In this document: piece after piece, positions 1-8,147 of the stretch | Numbering within the stretch: the stretch's first letter is position 1 | Layout: each line of letters begins with the position of its first letter | DNA from: Ferruginibacter sp. | GTDB taxonomy: Bacteria > Bacteroidota > Bacteroidia > Chitinophagales > Chitinophagaceae | Assembly: GCA_028288705.1 (NCBI GenBank) | Contig: JAQBNH010000002.1 | Coordinates: 62,001 to 126,000, forward strand | Direction: 5' to 3' | Length of the DNA stretch: 64,000 bases | The notes under the pieces: model-generated | What the model saw: the letters and a program-made list of their open reading frames with translations, nothing else | The model's database searches: none | What the model was told of the DNA's origin: nothing | Translations under genes and position numbers: made by a program

Positions 1-172
1 TGGTTACTAAATACATGCCGTTCGCCGGGATACGATTTCCTTTGTACAGGTTATAAGTGGTAAAAACATAAAAGTCGCCCGTAAGATGAGACAGTTTCAG
101 GGGCCTGTTGTCCTGCGCCCCTGCAGATGAAACAATAAAAAAGGCACAAATAATAAATACGAAGCGTTGCAT
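1..172 (-). CDS. Subclass B1 metallo-beta-lactamase, N-terminal part (gene runs off the window)
   Basis: Only the first 57 codons are in the window; the gene reads leftwards off base 1. The start is ATG at 172-170. The predicted protein opens with a signal peptide (hydrophobic FVFIICAFFIV, ending SAGAQ), so it should be exported to the periplasm. After it comes a stretch containing VFTTYNLYKGNRIPANGMYL, the N-terminal strand pattern of Bacteroidota B1 enzymes (BlaB/IND/JOHN type: YVYTTY...K....NGMY). Enzymes of that family hydrolyse beta-lactams, including carbapenems, with one or two zinc ions. The zinc ligands (HxHxD and onward) lie outside the window, so activity cannot be judged. The family call rests on a short but characteristic segment. 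Confidence 0.72.
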   Translation of the reverse strand, partial: MQRFVFIICAFFIVSSAGAQDNRPLKLSHLTGDFYVFTTYNLYKGNRIPANGMYLVT

Positions 173-334
173 AAAAAGCTGAATTTGTTCTGCGGCTGGT
201 TCCAAAATAATTCTTTTAAGGAAACACGCACGGATGATTCTCAAGTTAATGAGTGTTTATGGGATAGAGTCGACAGACTAGGCAAAAAAAGTTATAATGA
301 TTTCGTGAAAGCGACGAACCCCTCGTACAACTGG

Positions 335-778
335 CTAATGATCCAGGAGACGCCGGTGATAATTGATTTGGCCGAGGTGGTAAGCGAGGTGCGTGCTGAG
401 ATGAATGAGCATAAATTCATAAGAGGTTTTTTCGTCGAATACCAGAACCGGGTATTCTTTCGACAGGTCGTCTTCATCGAATTGATCAAACGCCCGATTT
501 ATGATCGCGCTGGTTTCGGCTATCCGTTGCAGCAAGGTTTCGCGTGGAATATCTTTTAAAGAAAACTCTGCATCCCTGTCACGGGTGTAATTGGCATCCC
601 CTATTTCTTTACCGATATAACTGTTGAGGTTTCCCAGCAGATGCAGGCACAGGTTGCCGGCAGAATTATTGATTTGCTGAGCCATTATCCAGAGGTTCCT
701 TTCGTTGGTATACAGGAGGATTTCTTTACTCAGCCTGGAGAGGTCGCGGGTAAATAGGGAGCGTAAGGTGTTGATCAT
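335..778 (-). CDS. DinB superfamily protein (DUF1572-like)
   Basis: A 147-residue protein with the four-helix DinB/YfiT-type fold predicted from its pattern. It has an N-terminal helix containing LSRLSKEILLY, a conserved GNLCLHLLGNLNSYIG segment, and a C-terminal histidine-rich helix (LIHLSTHLAYHLGQINYHR) that would supply metal ligands. Members of this superfamily are often metal-dependent thiol transferases, but this subgroup has no settled function. It starts 6 bases after the stop of the VanZ-PhzF gene and is probably cotranscribed with it. The annotation is firm at superfamily level only. Confidence 0.8.
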   Translation of the reverse strand: MINTLRSLFTRDLSRLSKEILLYTNERNLWIMAQQINNSAGNLCLHLLGNLNSYIGKEIGDANYTRDRDAEFSLKDIPRETLLQRIAETSAIINRAFDQFDEDDLSKEYPVLVFDEKTSYEFMLIHLSTHLAYHLGQINYHRRLLDH

Positions 779-784
779 GGGTTT

Positions 785-2047
785 TTATATATTGAATTTG
801 CCTTCGAAAACGACGATCGCCTCGCCATAGATCAGCACGCTGTTTTCCAATAATTCTGTGGTCATCTCCCCTGTTCTTGTAGAAGATTGAAAAGCTTTGA
901 GCCGCGTTTTTCTCAATTTGTCCGCCCAGTATTTTGTAAGAAAAGTTTGCACCCCCCCGGTCACCGGATCTTCATTGGTGCCAGCCCATGGCCAGAAATA
1001 CCGGTAATGAAAATCATATTTGTCGTCGGCAGACCTGGCTGTAACCAACACACCGTTGATGCCGGTGTAGGACTTCAACAGGGCGGAGAAATCGGGAGCT
1101 AACTTCCCAAGCAGCGGGGCTTCACTGATCTCGAGCAGGATGATCTTATTGTTTATACTGAATCTTGTTTCAACGGCAGCATCGATCCCCAGCGCCTGCA
1201 GCACGGCTTGCGGCACTTTTATCGGCTCTGTTTCATAAAGCGGAAATTGCATCACGATCTTCCCTTCCGCCTTGCGGATTTTCAGTTCCACATTTTCGCG
1301 ATTAAAAAAACTGATCTGATCAACAGTTGTATTGTCAAATATGATTTTGGCCGACGCGAGCGTGGCGTGGCCGCAGAGGGGAATCTCCTGCTTCGGTGTA
1401 AAAAAACGAATGTGGTATTGCCCGGGTGTAATTTGTTTTAAAAAAGCAGTTTCAGAAAAGCCAATCTCTGCAGCTAACTGCTGCATCAGGCTGTCAGGCA
1501 GTTCTTCCGCCGGCATACAAACGGCTGCGGGGTTTCCATGGAATTGTTTATTCGTAAAAGAGTCTACAAAATAAGTTGGGATAGTTTGAGTTTCCCCTGC
1601 AACAATTACCGGCTCCGTAACTATTGGCTGCGCCAAATTCACTTGCGTGGCGGGCATCGAGGATTTACCTCTTTTAAAGGCATAAGACAACCCTGCGATG
1701 ACCATCCAAACGATAGAAAATAACATAAGCCCTGTACCGTTGGCATAGATGTCTTCGATATCATAGCGGCCATGAATGCGACGGTGAAAAAAATGATTGG
1801 AATATTCCTGGGCATATTCTATAGCGACACTGAACAACAGCAGCAGTGCAAAAATGATCGCATGCTTGAAAAGATTTCTCTTCGCGAACAGCAGGTTTAA
1901 AAAAGCGGCAGCGACAAAATAAAAAGCAGTGTGTAATTCTTTATCAATCTGGCTGAAACGCGCAGGAAGTTTTAGCATGAAGCCAATTACCGACAGGCCA
2001 AGACAAACAAATACTAAACATATTTTCATCCCGGTACTGATCTTCAT
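785..2047 (-). CDS. VanZ-like membrane domain fused to a PhzF-family isomerase
   Basis: One 420-residue reading frame joins two domains. Residues 1-125 form a VanZ-like membrane unit: hydrophobic segments at about 7-25, 41-56, 62-78 and 105-125, with an acidic/polar part containing EYAQEYS and DIEDIYANGTG, as in the VanZ family. A linker follows at 126-154. Residues 156-420 match the PhzF/YddE isomerase family: NPAAV near 172, the SET motif whose Glu199 aligns with catalytic Glu45 of PhzF, PLCGHATL with His227, and NEDPVTGG with Asp360. PhzF in phenazine producers isomerises trans-2,3-dihydro-3-hydroxyanthranilate; most homologues have unknown substrates. There is no frameshift or stop between the domains. 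An internal ATG at residue 131 could yield a free PhzF domain. It sits in a run with the membrane protein upstream and DinB downstream. Confidence 0.85.
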   Translation of the reverse strand: MKISTGMKICLVFVCLGLSVIGFMLKLPARFSQIDKELHTAFYFVAAAFLNLLFAKRNLFKHAIIFALLLLFSVAIEYAQEYSNHFFHRRIHGRYDIEDIYANGTGLMLFSIVWMVIAGLSYAFKRGKSSMPATQVNLAQPIVTEPVIVAGETQTIPTYFVDSFTNKQFHGNPAAVCMPAEELPDSLMQQLAAEIGFSETAFLKQITPGQYHIRFFTPKQEIPLCGHATLASAKIIFDNTTVDQISFFNRENVELKIRKAEGKIVMQFPLYETEPIKVPQAVLQALGIDAAVETRFSINNKIILLEISEAPLLGKLAPDFSALLKSYTGINGVLVTARSADDKYDFHYRYFWPWAGTNEDPVTGGVQTFLTKYWADKLRKTRLKAFQSSTRTGEMTTELLENSVLIYGEAIVVFEGKFNI

Positions 2048-2134
2048 TACGATGTCGGTTTTGCTCGTTCATAAAAAACTGCATGTTGTTAGGGCTTATA
2101 AAATGCTAAGGACCTCCTTGCCCGCCTTTATCGG

Positions 2135-2503
2135 CTACCCGTTAAGCCGGGATACGGTTTCTACGCGCGGCCTGATAAACGATGCGGTCAGGCCGGCGAA
2201 ACCCGCTACCAGTCCACCGATTAGCGCTGTCACGACCATCAGTGCAACCGGGTTATCCAGCTTTAAGATCAGCAAAGAAACCCGGTGTGCGAGTACATGT
2301 TCGTTGGCGGTACTGATATACAAACTGAGCCCGCCCCAAAGTAAAAAAATGGCTAAAAAGGCCGCGAAGAAAGCAGACAGTGGCCGCAGTGGAACGAATG
2401 CAATTACGGCGAAAGCCACAACTGCAATCATCCACCAGGGAAGATAGAGGCCGGCGGCAAAACTTAATAAGGCAATCAGTAATACAGCAAGAAAAAATTT
2501 CAT
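2135..2503 (-). CDS. Small integral membrane protein of unknown function
   Basis: A 122-residue protein made almost wholly of hydrophobic segments (about residues 3-20, 23-38, 44-63 and 82-108), so probably four inner-membrane helices. No family-specific motif is recognised. It begins 15 bases after the penicillin-acylase stop codon and 87 bases before the VanZ-PhzF start, in the same orientation, which suggests cotranscription. Its function is not inferable. Confidence 0.7.
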   Translation of the reverse strand: MKFFLAVLLIALLSFAAGLYLPWWMIAVVAFAVIAFVPLRPLSAFFAAFLAIFLLWGGLSLYISTANEHVLAHRVSLLILKLDNPVALMVVTALIGGLVAGFAGLTASFIRPRVETVSRLNG

Positions 2504-2518
2504 AGTCGGGGTTATCAG

Positions 2519-4945
2519 TTAGTTTGAAAAATGCATTTGACCTTTTACGCGCGGGTCAGTCGTTTGATCTTTTGTCATCATCCACAACGTGTAATATTTC
2601 CCGGCCACCCAGGTATCAACAAAGCTGTCATAATACCGGCTGCCCGGGTTCCCGCTTTGTCCGCCGGGGTAGACTCCGTAAGCCTCCGTTTGTTGCGTCA
2701 GGCTTACGATCATACGCCAGCTCGGACCGTGTTCCTCTTTCGTTGCATTGATCACGTTTGTGCCACCACCGATGGGTAAATGCAGGCGGCTGAAGGCTGG
2801 TAATTTAGTGAGGTGCTTTACGCGTGTATCCTTATACGTTGCCCATTCCAATGCGGTGGCCATCCCCAGCGGTGACAATTCTTTCACCGTATTTTGGAAG
2901 GCTGCGAGGCAGGCATCAGGCAAAGTTTCTTTTTGCGGACTGTTGATATTGTCGATGAATTTATAAGCCGAATCGCGGAGGATCGCTTCCACCAATGTAC
3001 TTTCAAACGGCAGCGCAACCGGTTGCGGTGCCTTCGCATATTCGTCATCGAAAACTACCGCGCGGAACTTCGACCAAAGCATCGTAAACACCGTGGCGCC
3101 TTTCGAATGAATATCATTGCGCAGGTCCCAGTTTTTCAGCAGGTCAAAATATTTTTTTTCTTCGGCTGTTAAGTTTGCTTCATTGATATTTTTTAGAAAT
3201 ACCGGCCTGGCCATTTCTGCGAATACATTGTAATTATCCGTTTGTAAAGCCATCATATCTGCAGGTGTGATCTGCGACATCGCAGCAAGGCGGCGGTTGA
3301 TGATCAACCCGCGCGGCGTCGGATATTCGCGGCCTAGGTAATATGGATAGGTGGAATCAGTCGGGCGCTGGTTGGCGCTGCTGATAAAGCCACGCTCCGG
3401 GTTGTATTGAAATGGTGTTTCGTTCTGCGGGATCATCGCCTGCCACATATAACTACTGTCGGTACCCGGCATCACGAAATCTCCCTGCCCTTTCCACTTC
3501 GCTGGAAATTCTCCCTGCGTATATAAAGCGATATCGCCATTCTTGCAGGCGAAAGCTACATTTTGCCCCGGCGTATGCAGGTACGCAATCGCCGCTGTAT
3601 AATCTGCATAATTCTTTGCGTGGTTGAGCTGGTTAAAGATGAGTAGTTCATTGCTGGCATCATGAGCCTTCCAGCGTACCGCATAATTTTTTGTGCCGTT
3701 TGTTCTTTTACCCGAAAAAGAATGATCATACATCACCGGCCCAAACACGGTGTAGGCGACCGTATCAACGAAGCTTGCCGAATCAGACATGTTGATCTTT
3801 TCCATCCGGAATTCCGTCGCTTTCCATGCGCCATTAAACCAGTAAGCTTTTCGCGTATCGTCCTGGAATTTTATTTCGTAATAATCGCGCACATCTCTCC
3901 CCCCGTTGGTAAATCCGAATGCACAGCTATCGTTGAAGCCGATGATGATACTCGGTGCCCCCGGGAAACTCGCGCCATAAGCGTTAAACGAGCCGGTAGA
4001 CAATTGCATCTCGTACCATAAGGAAGGCAGGTTCAATCCCAGGTGTGGGTCGTTACAAAGAATGGGTGCACCAGATTTTGTTTTGCTACCTGACACTGCC
4101 CAGTTGTTACTGCCATTGTCACGGTCTGGCTTATACGCTTCTTCCACGACAACTGCATTTCCCACCGGGATTGAATCCAACGCCACAGGTGCCTTGGGAG
4201 CAACAGCAGCAGGCGCATAGATAGTGCCTTTCGGAATGATCGGGTCCAGCGAATCCTGGATCGCGGGGTAAAGCAAATCAAAATCTTCTTTTGAAAAGAA
4301 ACTCTTCGCATTCGTCATCTCAAAATCCTGGTCGTGGCCGGCAAGGTCGTACGACATATACTTTAAGAACAAAGCCGTTTTAAGGTTGCTCCACTGCTCC
4401 GGCTGGTAACCTAATAATTTATATTCCAATGGCAGGCTCGCGGCTGACAGGCTGTTGATATAAGCGTTCACACCAGCAGTATAGGCATCGCAACTCGCCT
4501 TGATGGCAGGGTTGGCTTCCATCTGCTTTAAGGAATTTTCTGCAGCATATACCATCCCGAGCCGGCGGAATTCCCGATCGTGGTTAAACGCTAATTTTCC
4601 CACCACTTCACTGGCCCTGCCAGCGGCAGATAAAGTTTGTAATTCCATTTGCCAGAGCCGGAATTTTGCATGCAGAAAGCCTTGTACAAAATACAAGTCA
4701 TCCTCCTGGTCGGCGAACACATGCGGCACAAGTCGTTCATCAAAATAAACCGTCGCCTTTCCTTTCAGCCCGGGAAATCTGAGGCTGGCAGAATAATCCT
4801 CATTGGCGGGTTCTGCGTTTTGCCAAAGGCCTTGTTGCGGGGCGAGCAATTTCCCCAGCGGTGCCGGGAGAAACAGCTTCGTGTTAAACAAAACGATCAA
4901 AAAAATACTGACGATCGCAGAAAGGATGAAGGGAATAATGCGCAT
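2519..4945 (-). CDS. Penicillin acylase family Ntn hydrolase
   Basis: An 808-residue protein, the usual size for a penicillin G acylase / cephalosporin acylase / AHL acylase precursor. An N-terminal hydrophobic segment (residues 5-27) serves as signal peptide or membrane anchor for export. The A-chain region carries FVQGFLHAKFRLWQMEL (about 86-102). The autoproteolytic site is visible as NGSNNWAVSG, with Ser279 as the N-terminal nucleophile of the mature B chain. Downstream are the family segments NDPHLGL, RDYYEIKF and a C-terminal GGTN / GQSGNPGSRYYDS block. Such enzymes cleave amide-linked acyl groups; the substrate cannot be told from sequence (beta-lactam side chains, acyl-homoserine lactones or acyl-peptides are all possible). 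It is the first gene of the run down to position 335. Confidence 0.9.
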   Translation of the reverse strand: MRIIPFILSAIVSIFLIVLFNTKLFLPAPLGKLLAPQQGLWQNAEPANEDYSASLRFPGLKGKATVYFDERLVPHVFADQEDDLYFVQGFLHAKFRLWQMELQTLSAAGRASEVVGKLAFNHDREFRRLGMVYAAENSLKQMEANPAIKASCDAYTAGVNAYINSLSAASLPLEYKLLGYQPEQWSNLKTALFLKYMSYDLAGHDQDFEMTNAKSFFSKEDFDLLYPAIQDSLDPIIPKGTIYAPAAVAPKAPVALDSIPVGNAVVVEEAYKPDRDNGSNNWAVSGSKTKSGAPILCNDPHLGLNLPSLWYEMQLSTGSFNAYGASFPGAPSIIIGFNDSCAFGFTNGGRDVRDYYEIKFQDDTRKAYWFNGAWKATEFRMEKINMSDSASFVDTVAYTVFGPVMYDHSFSGKRTNGTKNYAVRWKAHDASNELLIFNQLNHAKNYADYTAAIAYLHTPGQNVAFACKNGDIALYTQGEFPAKWKGQGDFVMPGTDSSYMWQAMIPQNETPFQYNPERGFISSANQRPTDSTYPYYLGREYPTPRGLIINRRLAAMSQITPADMMALQTDNYNVFAEMARPVFLKNINEANLTAEEKKYFDLLKNWDLRNDIHSKGATVFTMLWSKFRAVVFDDEYAKAPQPVALPFESTLVEAILRDSAYKFIDNINSPQKETLPDACLAAFQNTVKELSPLGMATALEWATYKDTRVKHLTKLPAFSRLHLPIGGGTNVINATKEEHGPSWRMIVSLTQQTEAYGVYPGGQSGNPGSRYYDSFVDTWVAGKYYTLWMMTKDQTTDPRVKGQMHFSN

Positions 4946-5008
4946 ATGTAGTTTTGTAAAATGTAAATTATAAAACTTGGGGCACTTGATTAATAATTAA
5001 TTTCGCGT

Positions 5009-5623
5009 ATGGCCGAACAGCTGACTGATGACGTAAAGAATATTCTGGGTTTGCAATTGCCAACAGACCCGCGCTGGGTGAACCTGGCAGAGATGCAACT
5101 GGAAGATATTTTAACCGATCATGCCTATTGCGAGCAGAAGGCTGCTACCACCTGCATCACGCTGATCACGAAAAATTCGGAGAAAGAACGGGTGGTGGAA
5201 GAACTCAGCCCGATCGTGACAGAAGAATGGGGCCATTTCAGGATGGTGTTGGCGGAGTTAAACAAGCGCGGCCTCAAACTCGGGCGGCAACGAAAGGATA
5301 TCTATGTGAACAAACTGATCGCCTTTCAAAAACGGGATGGCGGCCCTGATGAACGCTTCCTGGATCAGATGCTGATCATGGCATTGATTGAAGCCCGCAG
5401 TTGTGAACGCTTTAAACGCCTGAGTGAAGGACTAACGGATGACTATATGCGCAAATTTTACCGCCGTTTTATGGAAAGTGAAGCCGGGCATTATACACTC
5501 TTTATCAACCTGGCAGAACATTACCTGGATAAAAAAGTCGTGCGCAAACGTTGGGCAGAATGGCGTGCTTACGAAGTTGACCTGATGAAAACGGAAGAAA
5601 TCCGCGGTGACCGCATCCATTGA
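5009..5623 (+). CDS. miaE: tRNA-(ms2io6A37)-hydroxylase MiaE-like
   Basis: A 204-residue ferritin-like diiron protein matching MiaE, which hydroxylates the isopentenyl group of 2-methylthio-N6-isopentenyladenosine at tRNA position 37. Diiron-type ligands are visible as DHAYCEQKA, EEWGHF, EARSCERF and ESEAGHY. The length fits the family. It is divergent from the penicillin acylase gene. A near-consensus -7 box TAATTTCG lies at 4998-5005, only 3 bases before the ATG, with TTG 18 bases upstream of it. Its stop abuts the stop of the next, convergent gene. Confidence 0.9.
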   Translation: MAEQLTDDVKNILGLQLPTDPRWVNLAEMQLEDILTDHAYCEQKAATTCITLITKNSEKERVVEELSPIVTEEWGHFRMVLAELNKRGLKLGRQRKDIYVNKLIAFQKRDGGPDERFLDQMLIMALIEARSCERFKRLSEGLTDDYMRKFYRRFMESEAGHYTLFINLAEHYLDKKVVRKRWAEWRAYEVDLMKTEEIRGDRIH

Positions 5624-6280
5624 TTATTTGAGCTCCCAACTGATCCGGATCCCAATCGGGAAATAAGGCATGCCGTCTTCAAACTCATAATGCGGGGCGA
5701 GGCCGTATGCATCCTTCACGGTGGGAATACTATAACCTGCCGGAATATTTTTTCGCTGGATCCACCGCATTCTTGCGCCGATCCCCGCGGTAAGTTCCAG
5801 ATTGCAGGTTTTAGATAACACGACTCTTTTCCCAAAAACCAATGCGCCGCCGGTTAAGGTTTGCTTTTCCCTGAAATGCAGGTCAGATAAGGTATCGCCG
5901 CTGCTGTAGTTTACAAAAGTCTGTATATTATTTATGCTGAATTGCTTGAGCCGGAATTCCGGTGCTATAAACATGTCTCCAAATTCCTTCAAGATATACC
6001 TTGGCTGAATGGCCAGGCGAAAACCCGAAAGATTCGTCCATCGATCAGGCAACATCCAGGCATTGTGAAAAAGGTATGCGCCTTCCGTCCACAGTTCAAA
6101 ACGGGGATTGATATGATACGTAGCGAACGCACTTAACGCGGTATGTGGCTCTGCCAGCGAGAAAGGATTAGCCCCTACTTCCCAAAAAGCGGTCTTCTTT
6201 TGGGCATAGGAAAAATAGCTAAAAAAATTCAGGCAAATAAGCAGCAGGCATTTGTTGGCAAACCTTGAAAAAGGGATCAT
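5624..6280 (-). CDS. Putative outer membrane beta-barrel protein, unknown function
   Basis: A 218-residue protein. The ATG at 6280 is chosen because it places a signal peptide (hydrophobic LLLICLNFF, ending SYAQ) at the N terminus and leaves 1 base between it and the upstream GSCFA stop; an in-frame ATG at 6436 would overlap that gene deeply. The mature part alternates polar and aromatic residues and ends in IGIRISWEL, typical of a small outer membrane barrel assembled by BAM. No named family is recognised with certainty. It is the last gene of the rlmB-HMG-CoA lyase-GSCFA unit. Confidence 0.65.
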   Translation of the reverse strand: MIPFSRFANKCLLLICLNFFSYFSYAQKKTAFWEVGANPFSLAEPHTALSAFATYHINPRFELWTEGAYLFHNAWMLPDRWTNLSGFRLAIQPRYILKEFGDMFIAPEFRLKQFSINNIQTFVNYSSGDTLSDLHFREKQTLTGGALVFGKRVVLSKTCNLELTAGIGARMRWIQRKNIPAGYSIPTVKDAYGLAPHYEFEDGMPYFPIGIRISWELK

Positions 6281-6281
6281 G

Positions 6282-7265
6282 CTATAATGATTGCCCTGCA
6301 GCGAAATATGCTGCTTCTTCAGCAAGGTTAAGGTGCGGATATTGCGCCCGCAATTGTTCAATTTTGCGCAGGTTTGCTGCAAGAAATTTTTGATGGGCGG
6401 CTGATTGGGGATTGAAGGCTTTATGGTTCCGGGCATTGTTGATCAGGGCGATCTCTTTCATCAGGCCCCTCGCTGCATCATCGATACAGGCTGTCTGGAA
6501 TTTCTCCCAGACATAATTGGTGGCTGCATAATTGGGATGCACCATATCCTCTGCAAAAAAACGGTAATCTCGCAGGTCGTCGATCACGAGTTCGTAGGCT
6601 GGAAAATAAAACAGGCCGTCAAATTTATCCACGAGGTGATGAACCGCAGTGATGAGCGTGGCCTTGCTGCGATTGTTTTCTACAAAGCCATCGCGCAAAT
6701 GACGCACGGGGCTGATCGTAAAAATGATCTTCAGTGCAGGGTTAAATATTTTAAGGCGATAGATAACGGTATCAAAAGCGCGGATCACTTCATCCACCGT
6801 CATGAGTTTCTTATTGAATTTGTCTGTTGGCACTTTATGGCAATTCGCTACAACCCCCTGCCCTTCCTTCTCATAGATAAAGGCGGAGCCGAGCGTGAGT
6901 AAAAGCCAGTCTGCCTCCTTTAAAAAATCATGTGCTTTTTCCTGTGATGCATTGATCATGGCCAGCGCATCGTCCTGTTTCAATGCGGAGAAACGCGTAT
7001 GGTGTTGCCAGCTTCCCCATAATTCATTTTCATAAAACAGGTCAGTTTCGCCGTAATGTTTTTGCTCCATATAGGAGGTCAGGGATTGCGAAATGCTGAC
7101 CGGATTGAATAAGATCCCATTGGGATTATCGAGTACCGAAAATTTATGTTGCGCGAGTTTGCTACCAATTTGTTCTGTAAAGCAGGAACCCATCAGGAAC
7201 AGTTTATCCTGGTGGCGTAGCTTTTGTACAAATGGTTTTGGTGTAAACTCCAGGCGAAATTCCAT
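6282..7265 (-). CDS. GSCFA domain protein
   Basis: A 327-residue protein. It carries the motif that names the family (LMGSCFTEQIGSKLAQ near residue 24) and further SGNH/GDSL-like blocks: LLLTLGSAFIYE, ISPVRHLRDGF and DMVHPNYAATNYVWEKF, the last containing the likely Asp-His catalytic pair. Family members are predicted serine esterases or lipases of unknown substrate. The start is set at 7265 because the family N terminus begins with MEFRLEF; upstream in-frame codons overlap the HMG-CoA lyase gene. The gap to that gene is 8 bases. Confidence 0.85.
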   Translation of the reverse strand: MEFRLEFTPKPFVQKLRHQDKLFLMGSCFTEQIGSKLAQHKFSVLDNPNGILFNPVSISQSLTSYMEQKHYGETDLFYENELWGSWQHHTRFSALKQDDALAMINASQEKAHDFLKEADWLLLTLGSAFIYEKEGQGVVANCHKVPTDKFNKKLMTVDEVIRAFDTVIYRLKIFNPALKIIFTISPVRHLRDGFVENNRSKATLITAVHHLVDKFDGLFYFPAYELVIDDLRDYRFFAEDMVHPNYAATNYVWEKFQTACIDDAARGLMKEIALINNARNHKAFNPQSAAHQKFLAANLRKIEQLRAQYPHLNLAEEAAYFAAGQSL

Positions 7266-7273
7266 GATGCTGA

Positions 7274-8140
7274 TCAGATAAATATTGATGATGCCATGCG
7301 GCCGCAGGTTTGCAATTGTGCCATATCCAGCTCCTGTAAAAATCCCTGTTCCCGGAACCAGGGGATCATTTGTTCTGTATCCATATTGCCCACCAGTGCA
7401 TCGCCGGCCATCGGGCAACCGCCGATTCCTTTTAACGCGCCATCAAAGCGAAGGGCTCCTGTCTCCAATGCCGCTGCTGCCTTAGGTTTCCAGTCATCCG
7501 CTTTTGCGTGCAGGTGTACGCCGATCTCGGCCTGAGGCAAGGCAGTTACCAGGTATTTTGTAACAGAAGACACCTGGTCTGCGGTTGCTAACCCCACCGT
7601 ATCTGCCAGGGAAATTATTTCAATGCCGAGCGATACCAGTTTGTGCACCCATTCAAAAACAATGGCTTCATTATAAGGATCGCCGTATGGGTTGCCAAAG
7701 CCCATGGAAATATATACGACCAGTTGCTTATTATTTTTTTCACAGAGGTTTTGAATTGTGGCAACCCGTTGCAATGATTCTGCAATCGAGGCCTGCGTAT
7801 TTCTTTGTTGGAACGTTTCTGAGACAGAAAACGGGTAGCCGAGGTAATGGATGGCATCGTAAGCAACTGCGTCTATGGCACCACGTTCGTTGGCCACAAT
7901 GGCGAGTAATTTTGTTGCAGAGGATGTATCGAGGCCACGGATCACTTCGTGCGTGTCGGCCATTTGGGGAATGGCTTTTGGCGATACGAAGCTGCCGAAG
8001 TCGATCGTATCAAAGCCGACTTTTAATAAGGCGTTGATGTAGTCGATCTTTTGCGCCGTGGGAATAAAGTGCGCCCAGCCCTGCATCGCATCACGCGGGC
8101 ATTCGATCAGTTTGAGCGTGCTTCTATGTAGATCAGCCAT
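7274..8140 (-). CDS. Hydroxymethylglutaryl-CoA lyase
   Basis: A 288-residue TIM-barrel enzyme of the HMGL/DRE-TIM family. ECPRDAMQG near residue 13 corresponds to the metal-binding Arg-Asp of this family, FGSFVSPKAIPQMAD is the usual HMG-CoA lyase block, HLHAKAD supplies the metal-ligating histidines, and GGCPMAGDALVGN carries the catalytic Cys loop. It cleaves HMG-CoA to acetyl-CoA and acetoacetate, the last step of leucine catabolism. It is placed 7 bases after rlmB in what looks like one operon. Other leucine-degradation genes are not nearby. A related lyase specificity is possible but less likely. Confidence 0.88.
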   Translation of the reverse strand: MADLHRSTLKLIECPRDAMQGWAHFIPTAQKIDYINALLKVGFDTIDFGSFVSPKAIPQMADTHEVIRGLDTSSATKLLAIVANERGAIDAVAYDAIHYLGYPFSVSETFQQRNTQASIAESLQRVATIQNLCEKNNKQLVVYISMGFGNPYGDPYNEAIVFEWVHKLVSLGIEIISLADTVGLATADQVSSVTKYLVTALPQAEIGVHLHAKADDWKPKAAAALETGALRFDGALKGIGGCPMAGDALVGNMDTEQMIPWFREQGFLQELDMAQLQTCGRMASSIFI

Positions 8141-8147
8141 AACATTA

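Noticed and set aside
167..559. Plus-strand frame of 130 codons overlapping the metallo-beta-lactamase start and the DinB gene
   Set aside because: It is antisense to two recognisable minus-strand genes and has no motif of its own.
6281..6436. Longer start for the outer membrane protein gene
   Set aside because: It would overlap the GSCFA gene by 155 bases and bury the signal peptide; ATG 6280 is better.
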